Below, piece by piece: positions 5,889-13,826 of a stretch of DNA of 36,751 nucleotides; the first letter of the stretch is position 1, and every line of letters begins with the position of its first letter. The position numbers and the translations under genes were made by a program. The DNA is from Pedobacter sp. GTDB lineage: Bacteria > Bacteroidota > Bacteroidia > Sphingobacteriales > Sphingobacteriaceae. The stretch lies in the NCBI RefSeq assembly GCF_031119335.1, contig NZ_JAVHXT010000025.1, positions 1-36,751 of the forward strand, written 5' to 3'. The notes beneath the pieces were generated by a model that made no database searches, had not been told where the DNA came from, and was given only the letters and a program-made list of their open reading frames with translations.

Positions 5889-7880
5889 TCAAAACCCAAA
5901 AATCACATTTACAAAAACATTTCTTCCCATTCTTGGTATTCTGTTCCAATCTGCGAAAGTGGCGTAATAACGGTTAAAAAGGTTTTCTACGCCAGCTTTT
6001 ACCACGATTTTCTGCTTTGCTAAATCAAACTGTTTAGAAGTTGCAAAGTTAAAAACTGTGTAGGCAGCCGCCGGAACTTCGCCAAACTCGGCACCGTAGG
6101 CAGTTTGTTTTATTGTTCCACTTGCACTTATTTCTGCTATAAAACTTTTATCAGTGTATTTAAAAGCACTACCATAGCTAAATGGCTGTATTTGCGGCAA
6201 GTTTAAATTGCCAGAATTACCTCTGCGGTAAGCCATATTCCCCGACCATTGCAAGTGTTCTGTGATGCGATAACCAAGGGACAAACCTGCATTAAATATA
6301 GTAGCCACTGGCAACTGCCCGTACATTCTTATGCCACTTGCACCAATGGTCATGGGAATAAAATCAGTTCGGTTAAAGCCGATGATGTAATCGCAAATTC
6401 TGAAATAATTCAATTGAGCTTTTACAGAAAAATCAGCTTTGCTAACCGCAGCCGAAGTATTAAATTCCAAAGATTTCTCGTTCGGCATTTCAGGATTGCC
6501 AACGTAATCATATTTATCAGCGCTGTTAAACAAATAAAAACCATAACCTTCTGAGACCGATGGCGCTCTCTCGCCGTAACCTGTACCAAAATCAAATTGC
6601 CATTTCTCCTTATGGTAACTCATTTTAACAGCCGTATTTTTCAACCATCTCGATTTATTACGCTGCATATCAGGATAAAATATCTTTAAACTTTCGTAGC
6701 CAAAATCATCTTTAACTACATTGTGATGTAATGCAGAACCTAGCGAAACTGATGCTGCCCATTGTTTGTTTAGGCTAATTTTATCTTCTAAAAACAGACC
6801 TGTATACAAAGTATGAACGCCTGGCCAAGTGAGCATAAACATATCTTTCTCGTTTGGATTATTAGAAAACATTGTCATTTCTGCCAACGATGTATTGTAA
6901 TGTCCAGACAGGTTAGCCGTCCATTTATGATTGCTTATTTCTCCATTCAATTTAGAGTAAAAACCTCCCGTATTAGTCCAGCCCGGCATATCCATTCTAA
7001 TGGGTACATCCGGACGTTTGGTATCATCCATTATGTGCGTAACCTTGTTGTAGTATAGTTTAGTCTGCCAATAATCAACTAAGGAAGAACCTACGTGTTT
7101 ATCATACTGAAGCGAACCAATAAAAGCTTCCGCCTTAGAAACATCCATGGGCAAGGCTGGGTAGCCTACATCTGTTGCTTTGTCGTAAATAAGAGATGCT
7201 TTCAGTTGTTGATGTGGGTCTAACTGATATCCTACAGTTGTAGAAAAATTATACTTCGTGAACTGAGAATACAAAACTTCTTTACCGCCACCAGCCTTGT
7301 AATTATCGGCATCCCGAAAGGTAAAATCTACATCTGCAAAGAAATTTGCTGAACTATGCTGCAAAGTAGCACCTGCTATTTTTTGAAGATTGGCACTTTC
7401 CAAGCCCGAAAAAATACTTCCTGCAAAAGGTTTACCACCAAAACCCGATTGTCTCCTTAATAAATCAATACTTCCTGCAATGGTAGCTCCGTTGACTGCA
7501 CCTGCTTGCCCACTGTGAATATTGGCCTGACTTAAATTGGTGACTTCCACATAAGAAGTTATCGGGTCCATTTTATCGGTGCAAGCTCCGTAAATTCGCA
7601 TACCATCTATGGTAACCACAGAACGCTCTGTTGCCATGCCGTTAAGCATTGGCTCCCAAGCATAAGCCCCACGTTTAATCATGTTAACGGCGTTGTTGGT
7701 TTCTAAATAGCTATCTAATGAAGATAAAACTTTGATATTTTTATTGATCACACGTTGTTGCCCAATAATGACCACGCTCGAAAGCTGTATTTGTTTTAGG
7801 CTATCTGCTGGTTGATTTTGTGCAAAAACGCTGAAGGGCGCTAACAGAAATACGGATGCAAATTTTGAAAATCTGTTCAT
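5889..7880 (-). CDS. nosA: TonB-dependent outer-membrane copper receptor, NosA/OprC-like
   Basis: The 663-residue protein has a signal peptide (about 1-21), a plug domain and a C-terminal beta-barrel ending in NVIFGF with a terminal Phe. In the plug, DGMRIYGACTDKMDP contains C100-x3-M104. This matches the CxxxM copper site and surrounding sequence of OprC (DGMRI...C...MDP), the copper receptor called NosA in denitrifiers. I chose the start at 7880 because it gives a clean signal peptide; the upstream in-frame ATG at 7925 falls in an inverted repeat. It is the last gene of a minus-strand group fed by the operator at 9375-9390, so it should be made together with the Nos proteins. Copper specificity rests on the motif and context. 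Confidence 0.8.
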   Translation of the reverse strand: MNRFSKFASVFLLAPFSVFAQNQPADSLKQIQLSSVVIIGQQRVINKNIKVLSSLDSYLETNNAVNMIKRGAYAWEPMLNGMATERSVVTIDGMRIYGACTDKMDPITSYVEVTNLSQANIHSGQAGAVNGATIAGSIDLLRRQSGFGGKPFAGSIFSGLESANLQKIAGATLQHSSANFFADVDFTFRDADNYKAGGGKEVLYSQFTKYNFSTTVGYQLDPHQQLKASLIYDKATDVGYPALPMDVSKAEAFIGSLQYDKHVGSSLVDYWQTKLYYNKVTHIMDDTKRPDVPIRMDMPGWTNTGGFYSKLNGEISNHKWTANLSGHYNTSLAEMTMFSNNPNEKDMFMLTWPGVHTLYTGLFLEDKISLNKQWAASVSLGSALHHNVVKDDFGYESLKIFYPDMQRNKSRWLKNTAVKMSYHKEKWQFDFGTGYGERAPSVSEGYGFYLFNSADKYDYVGNPEMPNEKSLEFNTSAAVSKADFSVKAQLNYFRICDYIIGFNRTDFIPMTIGASGIRMYGQLPVATIFNAGLSLGYRITEHLQWSGNMAYRRGNSGNLNLPQIQPFSYGSAFKYTDKSFIAEISASGTIKQTAYGAEFGEVPAAAYTVFNFATSKQFDLAKQKIVVKAGVENLFNRYYATFADWNRIPRMGRNVFVNVIFGF

Positions 7881-7919
7881 AAGGAAGAATTTAAGGGTAA
7901 GCACTAGAAATAGACATTT

Positions 7920-7999
7920 CGTCATTGCGAGCTTTGCGAAGCAATCTTAAAGCGAAAACTAGCTAGTGTAGTAAGATTGCTTCGTACCTCGCAATGACG
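7920..7999. repeat. Large inverted repeat with CGTCATTGCGAG ends
   Basis: Arms at 7920-7949 and 7972-7999 are inverted copies starting CGTCATTGCGAG and sharing GAAGCAATCTTA, separated by 22 bases. It lies between the receptor gene and the upstream YtkA-like gene. This end sequence is one I know as a widespread dispersed intergenic repeat. It might act as an RNA hairpin that alters receptor expression. Confidence 0.75.
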
Positions 8000-8014
8000 G
8001 TTTTCAGAAAAAAC

Positions 8015-8854
8015 TTAAAACTCTACCTCGAAATAGATTGAACTAGCTTCATTTGTGCTGGTAACTTCTTCGCCGTTAACAACGGTGCCCGCTGCATTTG
8101 CCAACTGCAAATTGATTTTCCAATAACCCGTCATCGTTAAACTGAGTTTGCCTTGATAGATTTTATTAGTACTATTTTGAGTTAAATGCGCATTATTTGG
8201 CGAACCATGGTTTCCCATCCCGGGCATACGTGGGTCTATTTTAACCAAGTAACCATCTACCACAGGAAAAGTCATCATATCCTGCATTTTAAAAACCATT
8301 GCCTGCATCTCATTTAATGCAACTTTAGGTGTGGTTGGTGTTACCATTGCAATAACGTATCGAGTATTATCTGTCCCCATAAACGAAACCAAATTTCGCT
8401 TTGCAGCTGCAGTGACATCTATTTTTGAGCTAGCAGTAAAAGTAGTGCTTCCAATAGTGTAGTCAAATTGCAGTTCCCAATATTCTGAAGTGTTGCCTGC
8501 CATTTGGAAAACAATGTAACCTTGGTATAAAGTATTTTTATCGGCAACTTTAGTTATGGCAGAATACGGACAAGCGTGTTGCATACTCATCATATGCATT
8601 AGCGGTTTCCAAGTCAGTTGAGCATTGTTAATCAAGCTACCATCAGCATTTGCGAGCTGAAGATAAATTTTGTTATAGCCAGTTTGCAGCTTACCATTTT
8701 CGGTATAAATTTTAATATTATGCGAACCGCTGGCGATAGTTTTTACCAAGGTTAGGTTTGCCGTTTCTACAGTATAATCTATCGGACTATCTTTTTTACA
8801 AGACATAGCAAGGAGTATCAGCATAAAAATGCTGGTGTATTTTAGAAAATTCAT
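8015..8854 (-). CDS. Lipoprotein with two YtkA-like (putative copper-handling) domains
   Basis: The 279-residue product begins with a lipoprotein signal (LLAMSC, C19). It appears to contain two related beta-sandwich halves. Each has a Met/His-rich segment: MHMMSMQHACPYS in the first and MPGMGNHGSPNNAH in the second. Each is followed by a YxG...W pattern (YQGYIVFQMAGNTSEYWELQF, then YQGKLSLTMTGYWKINLQL). The second half resembles YtkA/FixH-like domains. The Met/His content and its place between the Cys-rich protein and the copper receptor suggest periplasmic copper handling for NosZ, but this is inference. Confidence 0.65.
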   Translation of the reverse strand: MNFLKYTSIFMLILLAMSCKKDSPIDYTVETANLTLVKTIASGSHNIKIYTENGKLQTGYNKIYLQLANADGSLINNAQLTWKPLMHMMSMQHACPYSAITKVADKNTLYQGYIVFQMAGNTSEYWELQFDYTIGSTTFTASSKIDVTAAAKRNLVSFMGTDNTRYVIAMVTPTTPKVALNEMQAMVFKMQDMMTFPVVDGYLVKIDPRMPGMGNHGSPNNAHLTQNSTNKIYQGKLSLTMTGYWKINLQLANAAGTVVNGEEVTSTNEASSIYFEVEF

Positions 8855-8926
8855 GATTGTTTTTTTAAGCGATTAAATACAATAGCATTCGATACGAAGT
8901 GACAGAATGCATTAATTAAATGAAAA

Positions 8927-9316
8927 TCAGCTTAAAATTTGAGGAGGTTTATCATTCCTAAAATAGTACAGATAAGCGTAGTGGTTTTTTGGAAACACTG
9001 TGGCTGCAATAGTAATTTGACTTACAAATACCATAGGAAAGTCTTCGCTGCAATTAATTTGATGGCACAAAAAGACTTCTTGCTGCAAGTTTAACAACAC
9101 CTTTTCGGCTTGTTCTTTCTGCTGCTCTTTTACCATTTTAGAAAGTTGGCATTTACCATTACATTTTAATGCCGGTTTTTCTATGTTCTCACAAAACAGT
9201 GAAATGAAACCATCAGTATTCAGCATGTAAAATGTATGCAAAGCGCTGTTTTTCGTGATGCAAAACATCATCACAAAAAGCAAAAGCAAAGCAACTATTC
9301 TACGTAAAACCGACAT
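8927..9316 (-). CDS. Small Cys-rich membrane-anchored protein of the copper group
   Basis: The 129-residue protein starts with a hydrophobic segment (about 6-22) that is either a signal or an anchor. The outer part has C42 in CENIEKPALKCNGKC (C42, C52, C56), a charged Lys/Gln/Glu helix, and a second pair C84/C89 in CHQINC. I recall similar small proteins with a CNGKC motif in Bacteroidota, with no assigned function. It is the first gene transcribed leftward from the shared operator at 9375-9390, with a predicted leader of about 26 bases. A copper-binding or disulfide role is plausible from the cysteines and neighbours only. Confidence 0.65.
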   Translation of the reverse strand: MSVLRRIVALLLLFVMMFCITKNSALHTFYMLNTDGFISLFCENIEKPALKCNGKCQLSKMVKEQQKEQAEKVLLNLQQEVFLCHQINCSEDFPMVFVSQITIAATVFPKNHYAYLYYFRNDKPPQILS

Positions 9317-9345
9317 CCTGACAAATTGATTTTAGTTTACTGGGA

Positions 9346-9353
9346 CAAATCTA
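9346..9353 (-). promoter_or_regulatory. -7 box of the leftward copper-import promoter
   Basis: On the minus strand the sequence reads TAGATTTG, matching TAnnTTTG, with a predicted start near 9342. It is separated from the operator at 9375-9390 by 21 bases, the same gap as on the other side. Confidence 0.65.
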
Positions 9354-9374
9354 GGGGATGATTTTGATGCTCTT

Positions 9375-9390
9375 TATGACTGAAATCATA
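9375..9390. promoter_or_regulatory. Crp/Fnr-type operator shared by two divergent operons
   Basis: On the plus strand it reads TATGACTGAAATCATA; on the minus strand TATGATTTCAGTCATA, 15/16 identical to the site before cytochrome c-nosZ. Its centre, 9382.5, is about 41 bp upstream of both predicted start points (near 9342 leftward, near 9423 rightward). One dimer could therefore serve both promoters in class II position. The likely binder is the Crp/Fnr protein at 15486-16079. Confidence 0.75.
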
Positions 9391-9403
9391 AAGCTTTATG
9401 ATT
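9384..9403. repeat. Perfect 20-bp palindrome overlapping the operator
   Basis: The arms AATCATAAAG and CTTTATGATT are exact reverse complements. It shares the ATCAT half of the operator and adds a third ATGAT half-site on its right. It may be a second overlapping binding register, or simply a by-product of a repeated half-site. Confidence 0.7.
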
Positions 9404-9411
9404 GTGCCCGA

Positions 9412-9419
9412 TACCTTTG
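9412..9419 (+). promoter_or_regulatory. -7 box of the rightward nos maturation promoter
   Basis: TACCTTTG matches TAnnTTTG. The predicted start near 9423 gives a leader of about 82 bases to the ATG at 9505. The gap to the operator is 21 bases. Confidence 0.65.
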
Positions 9420-9504
9420 CTAGTACCTATTACTTACCTAGAATAGTAAAATTTCGTGGAGCTATCCGATAGCTAGGCAGCTTCATCTTTAAAAACAAAA
9501 TGTT

Positions 9505-10092
9505 ATGCTAGTGAAAAATAACACCATTACTCCTCTTTCAAAATCGCTGCTAATTATTGCGGCTGTTTTTCTTATCATCTCTCTATTTGTTCCAATTTGG
9601 AGTATTTACTTAGATGCGCCTCAGTATCCCGAAGGTTTAAGTTTGAAGATTTGGGCCAATAAAATAGCTGGCGATGTAGATATCATTAATGGTTTGAACC
9701 ACTACATAGGTATGAAAACGCTGCATACTGAAGATTTTATAGAATTTACCCTGCTACCCTACATCATTAGCGCCTATGCTTTATTGTTTCTCTTTGCTGC
9801 TAAAGTAGCAAAGAAAAAGTTCCTCTATTTTGTACTAGCCGCATTTATTGTATTCGGCATTGCCGCCATGGTAGATTTCTGGCTATGGGAGTACGATTAT
9901 GGTCACAATTTAGACCCCAATGCAGCTATAAAAGTACCAGGAATGGCTTATCAACCTCCGTTAATTGGCTTTAAACAATTGTTGAATTTCGGAGCATACT
10001 CTATTCCAAATATTGGTGGTTGGTTGTTTGTGGGAGCTGGTTTATTACTCGTTGCTGCGTCTTATATCGAAATTAAAAAAGCTCGTAAATAA
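9505..10092 (+). CDS. Polytopic membrane protein of the clade II nos cluster (NosB-like position)
   Basis: The 195-residue protein has four hydrophobic segments at about 14-34, 82-100, 106-125 and 165-188. A soluble loop after the first contains NGLNHYIGM. It is the first gene of the nosL-nosD-nosF-nosY operon. Clade II clusters are known to carry a conserved integral membrane protein of unknown function (NosB) near nosZ and nosD, and this gene occupies an equivalent place. I cannot show homology by eye, so no symbol is given. An ATG at 9500 is out of frame and closes after three codons, so 9505 is the start. Confidence 0.7.
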   Translation: MLVKNNTITPLSKSLLIIAAVFLIISLFVPIWSIYLDAPQYPEGLSLKIWANKIAGDVDIINGLNHYIGMKTLHTEDFIEFTLLPYIISAYALLFLFAAKVAKKKFLYFVLAAFIVFGIAAMVDFWLWEYDYGHNLDPNAAIKVPGMAYQPPLIGFKQLLNFGAYSIPNIGGWLFVGAGLLLVAASYIEIKKARK

Positions 10093-10093
10093 T

Positions 10094-10558
10094 ATGAAAA
10101 CATTTGTAGCAATCTTCGCCATCGTTCTGTTTTTCAGCTCTTGTGGAAATAGCGGACCAGAACCTATCAATTACAATAAAGACGCTTGCGATTTCTGTAA
10201 GATGTCTATCTCGGAAAGTCGCTTTGCTGCCGAATTAATTACGGTTAAAGGTAGAGCTTATAAATTTGACGACCTACAGTGTTTGCTCCAATACGATGCG
10301 GCAAATAAAGAAGTAGCAGTGAAAAGCTATTACGTTGGCAGCTTTTTGGAGGATGGCAAACTTATAGATGCAGCCACTGCATTTTTTGTGAAACATGAAA
10401 GTGTACGTAGTCCGATGGGCGGAAATACCGCTGCATTTGCTACGCAGAAAACCGCCGCAGATTACGCTAGTGAGAACCAAGCAGAAATTATAGAGTGGAA
10501 AGATTTAGCTAAAGCAGCACCAGCAGAAGGGAATTCTCACCATGGACATTCGCATTAA
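10094..10558 (+). CDS. nosL: NosL copper-binding lipoprotein
   Basis: The 154-residue lipoprotein (signal ending FFSSC, C17) carries the NosL motif CDFCKM (32-37), which in the family binds Cu(I) for delivery to the NosZ sites. The following FAAELITVKGRAYKFDDLQC and the later SPMGG segment also fit. The C-terminus is His-rich (HHGHSH), which could add metal binding. I chose the ATG at 10094, two bases after the previous stop, because it gives a proper lipoprotein signal. A longer in-frame start at 10013 lies inside the upstream gene. Its last 17 bases overlap nosD. Confidence 0.93.
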   Translation: MKTFVAIFAIVLFFSSCGNSGPEPINYNKDACDFCKMSISESRFAAELITVKGRAYKFDDLQCLLQYDAANKEVAVKSYYVGSFLEDGKLIDAATAFFVKHESVRSPMGGNTAAFATQKTAADYASENQAEIIEWKDLAKAAPAEGNSHHGHSH

Positions 10559-11798
10559 TTATCGCATTACTTTTATTATTGCTTTCTTTCTATTTATTGC
10601 AACTGAAAATAGCTTTGCAAAAACCATTCATGTAGGTAAAGGAAAGGCATTTACTAGCATAAGAAAAGCCTTATCTGTTGCACAAAGTGGAGATACTATT
10701 ATTGTGAATGCTGGCGTTTACAAAGAAGGAAACATCATTATTGATAAACCTTTACACTTTGTAGGAAAAGATTATCCGATACTAGATGGCGAACTTAAAC
10801 ATGAAATTATCTCGATAAAGAGTGATAATGTTAGCGTCAGTGGTTTTCGCATCCAGAACTCTGGCAGAACTGCAATGAGCGACCCAGGCGGCATAAAAGT
10901 TTACGACGCGAAAAACGTAACCATTGAAAAGAACATTTTAACCAACAATTATTTCGGAATTTATCTCCAGTACGCCGCAAATTGCATCATCAAAAACAAC
11001 GTTATCAAGGCTTCGCAAAAAGAAGAAAACCAATCTGGTAATGGTGTACATTGCTGGAAAAGTGACAGCTTGCAGATTATTGGCAACAAGATAGAAGGGC
11101 ATCGCGACGGCATTTATTTCGAATTCGTTACCCACTCGGTCATTTGGAGAAACATCGCAAAAAACAACCTTCGCTATGGCTTGCACTTCATGTTTTCGCA
11201 CAACAATGCCTACATCACGAACTATTTTAAACACAACGGCGCTGGCGTGGCGGTAATGTTTACCAAAAAAGTAGTGATGATAAACAACACCTTCGAAGAA
11301 AACTGGGGCGATGCAACTTATGGCGTACTATTCAAAGAACTATCTGATTGCTACCTGTCGGGAAATCGTTTCATTAAAAACACAACCGGCATATATTTCG
11401 ATGGCAGCAACCGCATTACCGCCGAACGTAATTTGTTTAAAGGCAACGGTTGGGGCATGCGAATGCAAGCAAATTGCGTAGACATCACCATATCGCACAA
11501 CAACTTTATGGGCAACACCTTCGATGTTACCACCAACGGTTCGCTTACCCTTAACCAGTTTTTCGAAAACTACTGGGATAAGTACGAAGGTTACGATTTA
11601 GACAAAGATAAAATTGGCGATGTGCCTTATCATCCGCTGAGTTTGTATGCGGTAATTGTAGAGAAAAATCCGCCAGCAATGTTACTTTACCGCAGCTTTA
11701 TGATTAGCCTTTTAGATAAATCTGAAAAAGTACTGCCCAGCTTAACACCCGAAAATTTCGTTGACAATAAACCTAGAATGAGTCCTTATAATTTATGA
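10542..11798 (+). CDS. nosD: NosD periplasmic copper-site maturation protein
   Basis: This 418-residue protein has a signal peptide (about 1-26, ending NSFA) followed by a right-handed parallel beta-helix. The helix shows in repeated Asn-rich turns such as NVTIEKNILTNNYFGIYLQ and CIIKNNVIKA, characteristic of NosD/carbohydrate-binding CASH repeats. NosD works with the NosFY ABC transporter to assemble the CuZ cluster of NosZ. It overlaps nosL by 17 bases and nosF by 4 (ATGA), so the genes are translationally coupled. Length is typical. Confidence 0.93.
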   Translation: MDIRINYRITFIIAFFLFIATENSFAKTIHVGKGKAFTSIRKALSVAQSGDTIIVNAGVYKEGNIIIDKPLHFVGKDYPILDGELKHEIISIKSDNVSVSGFRIQNSGRTAMSDPGGIKVYDAKNVTIEKNILTNNYFGIYLQYAANCIIKNNVIKASQKEENQSGNGVHCWKSDSLQIIGNKIEGHRDGIYFEFVTHSVIWRNIAKNNLRYGLHFMFSHNNAYITNYFKHNGAGVAVMFTKKVVMINNTFEENWGDATYGVLFKELSDCYLSGNRFIKNTTGIYFDGSNRITAERNLFKGNGWGMRMQANCVDITISHNNFMGNTFDVTTNGSLTLNQFFENYWDKYEGYDLDKDKIGDVPYHPLSLYAVIVEKNPPAMLLYRSFMISLLDKSEKVLPSLTPENFVDNKPRMSPYNL

Positions 11799-12505
11799 TT
11801 GAGATAAAGAACATAACGAAGAATTTTGGAAAGTTGAAGGCTTTGAATGGCTTAAACTTGGAGCTGAACAAAGGAGAATGTATTGCGTTGATTGGTCCGA
11901 ATGGCTGTGGAAAAACTACTCTCATTAAATCTATTTTGGGTATGGTTTTACCAAGTAGCGGCGAGATTTTGTTTAACGGCAAAAGCATCAAAAACGACAA
12001 CGATTACCGACGCCACATTGGCTATATGCCGCAAATTGGTCGTTATCCAGAAAATATGACCATTGGTCAGGTAATTGACATGATTAAAGGTATCCGCAAC
12101 AGCAACCAAGTTTTAGACCACGACCTATACGAGCATTTCAATATTGAAAAAATGCTCGATAAAAAAATGCGGACCTTAAGTGGTGGCACAACGCAGAAAG
12201 TGAGTGCTACCTTGGCATTTTTGTTTAAACCACAAGTACTCATTTTAGATGAACCTACAGCCGGATTAGACCCAATTGCTGCCGAAATACTAAAAGCAAA
12301 AATTATTGATGCGAAAGAGCGAGGCTGCTTAATCCTCATTACTTCGCACTTATTAAGTGAATTGGAAGATATTGTAAGCCAGATAATTTTCATGCAGGAA
12401 GGGAATTTAATTCTTCACAAAAATGCGGAAGAACTGAAAGCTAGGACTGGTCAGCAAACCATTGCCCGCTCTATTGTTCACCTCCTTAAAACCGAAACGT
12501 TATGA
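11795..12505 (+). CDS. nosF: NosF ABC transporter ATPase
   Basis: The 236-residue cytoplasmic ATPase has all nucleotide-binding motifs in order: Walker A GPNGCGKT (34-41), Q-loop Q80, signature LSGGT (128-132), Walker B LILDEP (149-154) and H185. With NosY and NosD it forms the transporter needed for NosZ copper-cluster assembly, thought to supply sulfur rather than copper. It overlaps nosD and nosY by 4 bases each. The assignment over a generic ABC ATPase rests on the nosLDFY order. Confidence 0.93.
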   Translation: MIEIKNITKNFGKLKALNGLNLELNKGECIALIGPNGCGKTTLIKSILGMVLPSSGEILFNGKSIKNDNDYRRHIGYMPQIGRYPENMTIGQVIDMIKGIRNSNQVLDHDLYEHFNIEKMLDKKMRTLSGGTTQKVSATLAFLFKPQVLILDEPTAGLDPIAAEILKAKIIDAKERGCLILITSHLLSELEDIVSQIIFMQEGNLILHKNAEELKARTGQQTIARSIVHLLKTETL

Positions 12506-13269
12506 TGCGAATTTTAAAATACGTAGCACTCGATATCATCAAGAATAAAATCATTATTGCCTACGCCATTATGCTTGCACTTTTTTCTTGGAGCGCTTTT
12601 GGCTTGGAAGATAACGCTGCAAAAGGTTTGTTAACCGTATTAAATATCGTATTGCTTACAGTGCCATTAATGTCGGTTTTGTTTGCAACTATTTACGTTT
12701 ACAACAGCAGCGAGTTTATCGAATTATTGTTAAGCCATCCCATTAAGCGAAGCAAAATCTGGAAGGCACTTTTCATTGGTTTATCACTAAGTATGGTGGC
12801 GGCTTATGTCTTTGGTGCTGGAATTCCCTTGTTCATTTTTGCTGAATGGGATATTGCGCTAATGACCATTGCCGTAGGTTCTCTCCTATCGGTGATATTT
12901 GTAGCCATCGCGTTTTTGAGCAGCATCATCACTAGAGACAAAGCCAAAGGTATTGGTACATCAATTATGTTATGGTTGTATTTTGCTTTGTTATTCGATG
13001 GATTGGTATTGTTTCTCTTCTTCCAATTTGCCGATTATCCAATCGAGAAAGCTGTGGTTTTTCTAAGTGCATTAAGTCCAATTGATTTATCAAGGATTTT
13101 AATTCTACTGAAATTAGATGTTTCTGCCATGCTGGGTTACACCGGAGCAGTCTTTAAAAACTCTTTCGGCAGCGACTGGGGTTTGGTTTTGTCATTTGCG
13201 CTACTCGCATTTTGGGCATTGGTACCATTTTATCTCTCACTCAGAAAATTTAAAAGCAAAGATTTGTAA
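12502..13269 (+). CDS. nosY: NosY ABC transporter permease
   Basis: The 255-residue integral membrane protein has about six hydrophobic segments, starting at residue 16 and ending with one near 235, and a short charged tail (LRKFKSKDL). It is the membrane partner of NosF. A cytoplasmic segment SSEFIELLLSHPIKRSKIW resembles the coupling region of ABC-2 type permeases. The start overlaps the nosF stop by 4 bases. It is the last gene with an overlap in this operon. Confidence 0.9.
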   Translation: MMRILKYVALDIIKNKIIIAYAIMLALFSWSAFGLEDNAAKGLLTVLNIVLLTVPLMSVLFATIYVYNSSEFIELLLSHPIKRSKIWKALFIGLSLSMVAAYVFGAGIPLFIFAEWDIALMTIAVGSLLSVIFVAIAFLSSIITRDKAKGIGTSIMLWLYFALLFDGLVLFLFFQFADYPIEKAVVFLSALSPIDLSRILILLKLDVSAMLGYTGAVFKNSFGSDWGLVLSFALLAFWALVPFYLSLRKFKSKDL

Positions 13270-13338
13270 TTATTTGAACCACATAGAAACATAGATTTTT
13301 AAGTCTAAGCTATCTTAATAACCAACCAAATCTATAAC

Positions 13339-13704
13339 ATGAAACAAGATATTTCAACCAAAGAAGACATAGAATTGATTGTTACATCATTTTATGATAA
13401 AGTGAAAACTGACGAAACCATTGGTTTTTTCTTTTCGGATGTAATCAAAATTGATTGGGATAAACACCTGCCCAAAATGTGTGCTTTTTGGGAAAACGTA
13501 TTGCTATTTACTGGCGAATATGAAGGAAATCCTATAGTAACACATCGTAAGCTAAACCAAAAATATGCTACTACAAACCAACATTTTAATAAGTGGATGG
13601 AGCTTTTTTACGAAACAGTTGACGAACTTTTTGCAGGTGCGAACGCAGAAAAGATGAAAGCACATTCTAAATCTATCGCTACAGTAATGATGCAGAAATT
13701 ATAA
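13339..13704 (+). CDS. Group III truncated haemoglobin
   Basis: The 121-residue protein fits the 2-on-2 globin fold of group III: an early FYDKVKTDETIGFFFSDV segment, WDKHLPKMCAFWENVLL, and HFNKWMELFYETVDELFAG, whose His is the candidate proximal haem ligand. Such globins bind O2 or NO with high affinity in the cytoplasm. It lies 69 bases after nosY, on the same strand, so it may be the last gene of the maturation operon. A role in NO protection is inferred from the surrounding nos, RIC and regulator genes. Confidence 0.85.
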   Translation: MKQDISTKEDIELIVTSFYDKVKTDETIGFFFSDVIKIDWDKHLPKMCAFWENVLLFTGEYEGNPIVTHRKLNQKYATTNQHFNKWMELFYETVDELFAGANAEKMKAHSKSIATVMMQKL

Positions 13705-13718
13705 AAACTTTTTGCTGT

Positions 13719-13738
13719 GGTTGGCATCCTCGCCAACC
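13719..13738. repeat. Short palindromic repeat GGTTGGC...GCCAACC
   Basis: Seven-bp arms around six bases, 15 bases after the globin stop. A second, related palindrome with the same GTTGG/CCAAC core follows at 13755-13778. No T-run is present. Confidence 0.65.
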
Positions 13739-13754
13739 TGTAACTATATTTATT

Positions 13755-13778
13755 AGTGTTGGCGGGGACGCCAACACT
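13755..13778. repeat. Perfect 10-bp stem palindrome AGTGTTGGCG/CGCCAACACT
   Basis: Exact arms around a four-base loop. Together with the previous element it makes a pair of related GTTGGCG-type repeats filling the 122-base gap between the globin and the CopD-like pseudogene. Confidence 0.7.
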
Positions 13779-13826
13779 AGGAGGTAATCAATCCTGCAAA
13801 TCCAGAAAATCCTTAAATCCTGATAA

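Noticed and set aside
5889..7925. Longer TonB receptor starting at 7925
   Set aside because: The extra 15 residues spoil the signal peptide and the ATG lies in the dispersed inverted repeat; the start at 7880 is better.
13270..13338. Crp/Fnr site before the truncated haemoglobin
   Set aside because: I looked for TGA-N6-TCA in this gap and found none; the gene may be read from the nos operon promoter instead.
13755..13778. Possible CRISPR-like pair of palindromic repeats
   Set aside because: Only two related but non-identical palindromes, no regular spacers and no cas genes.
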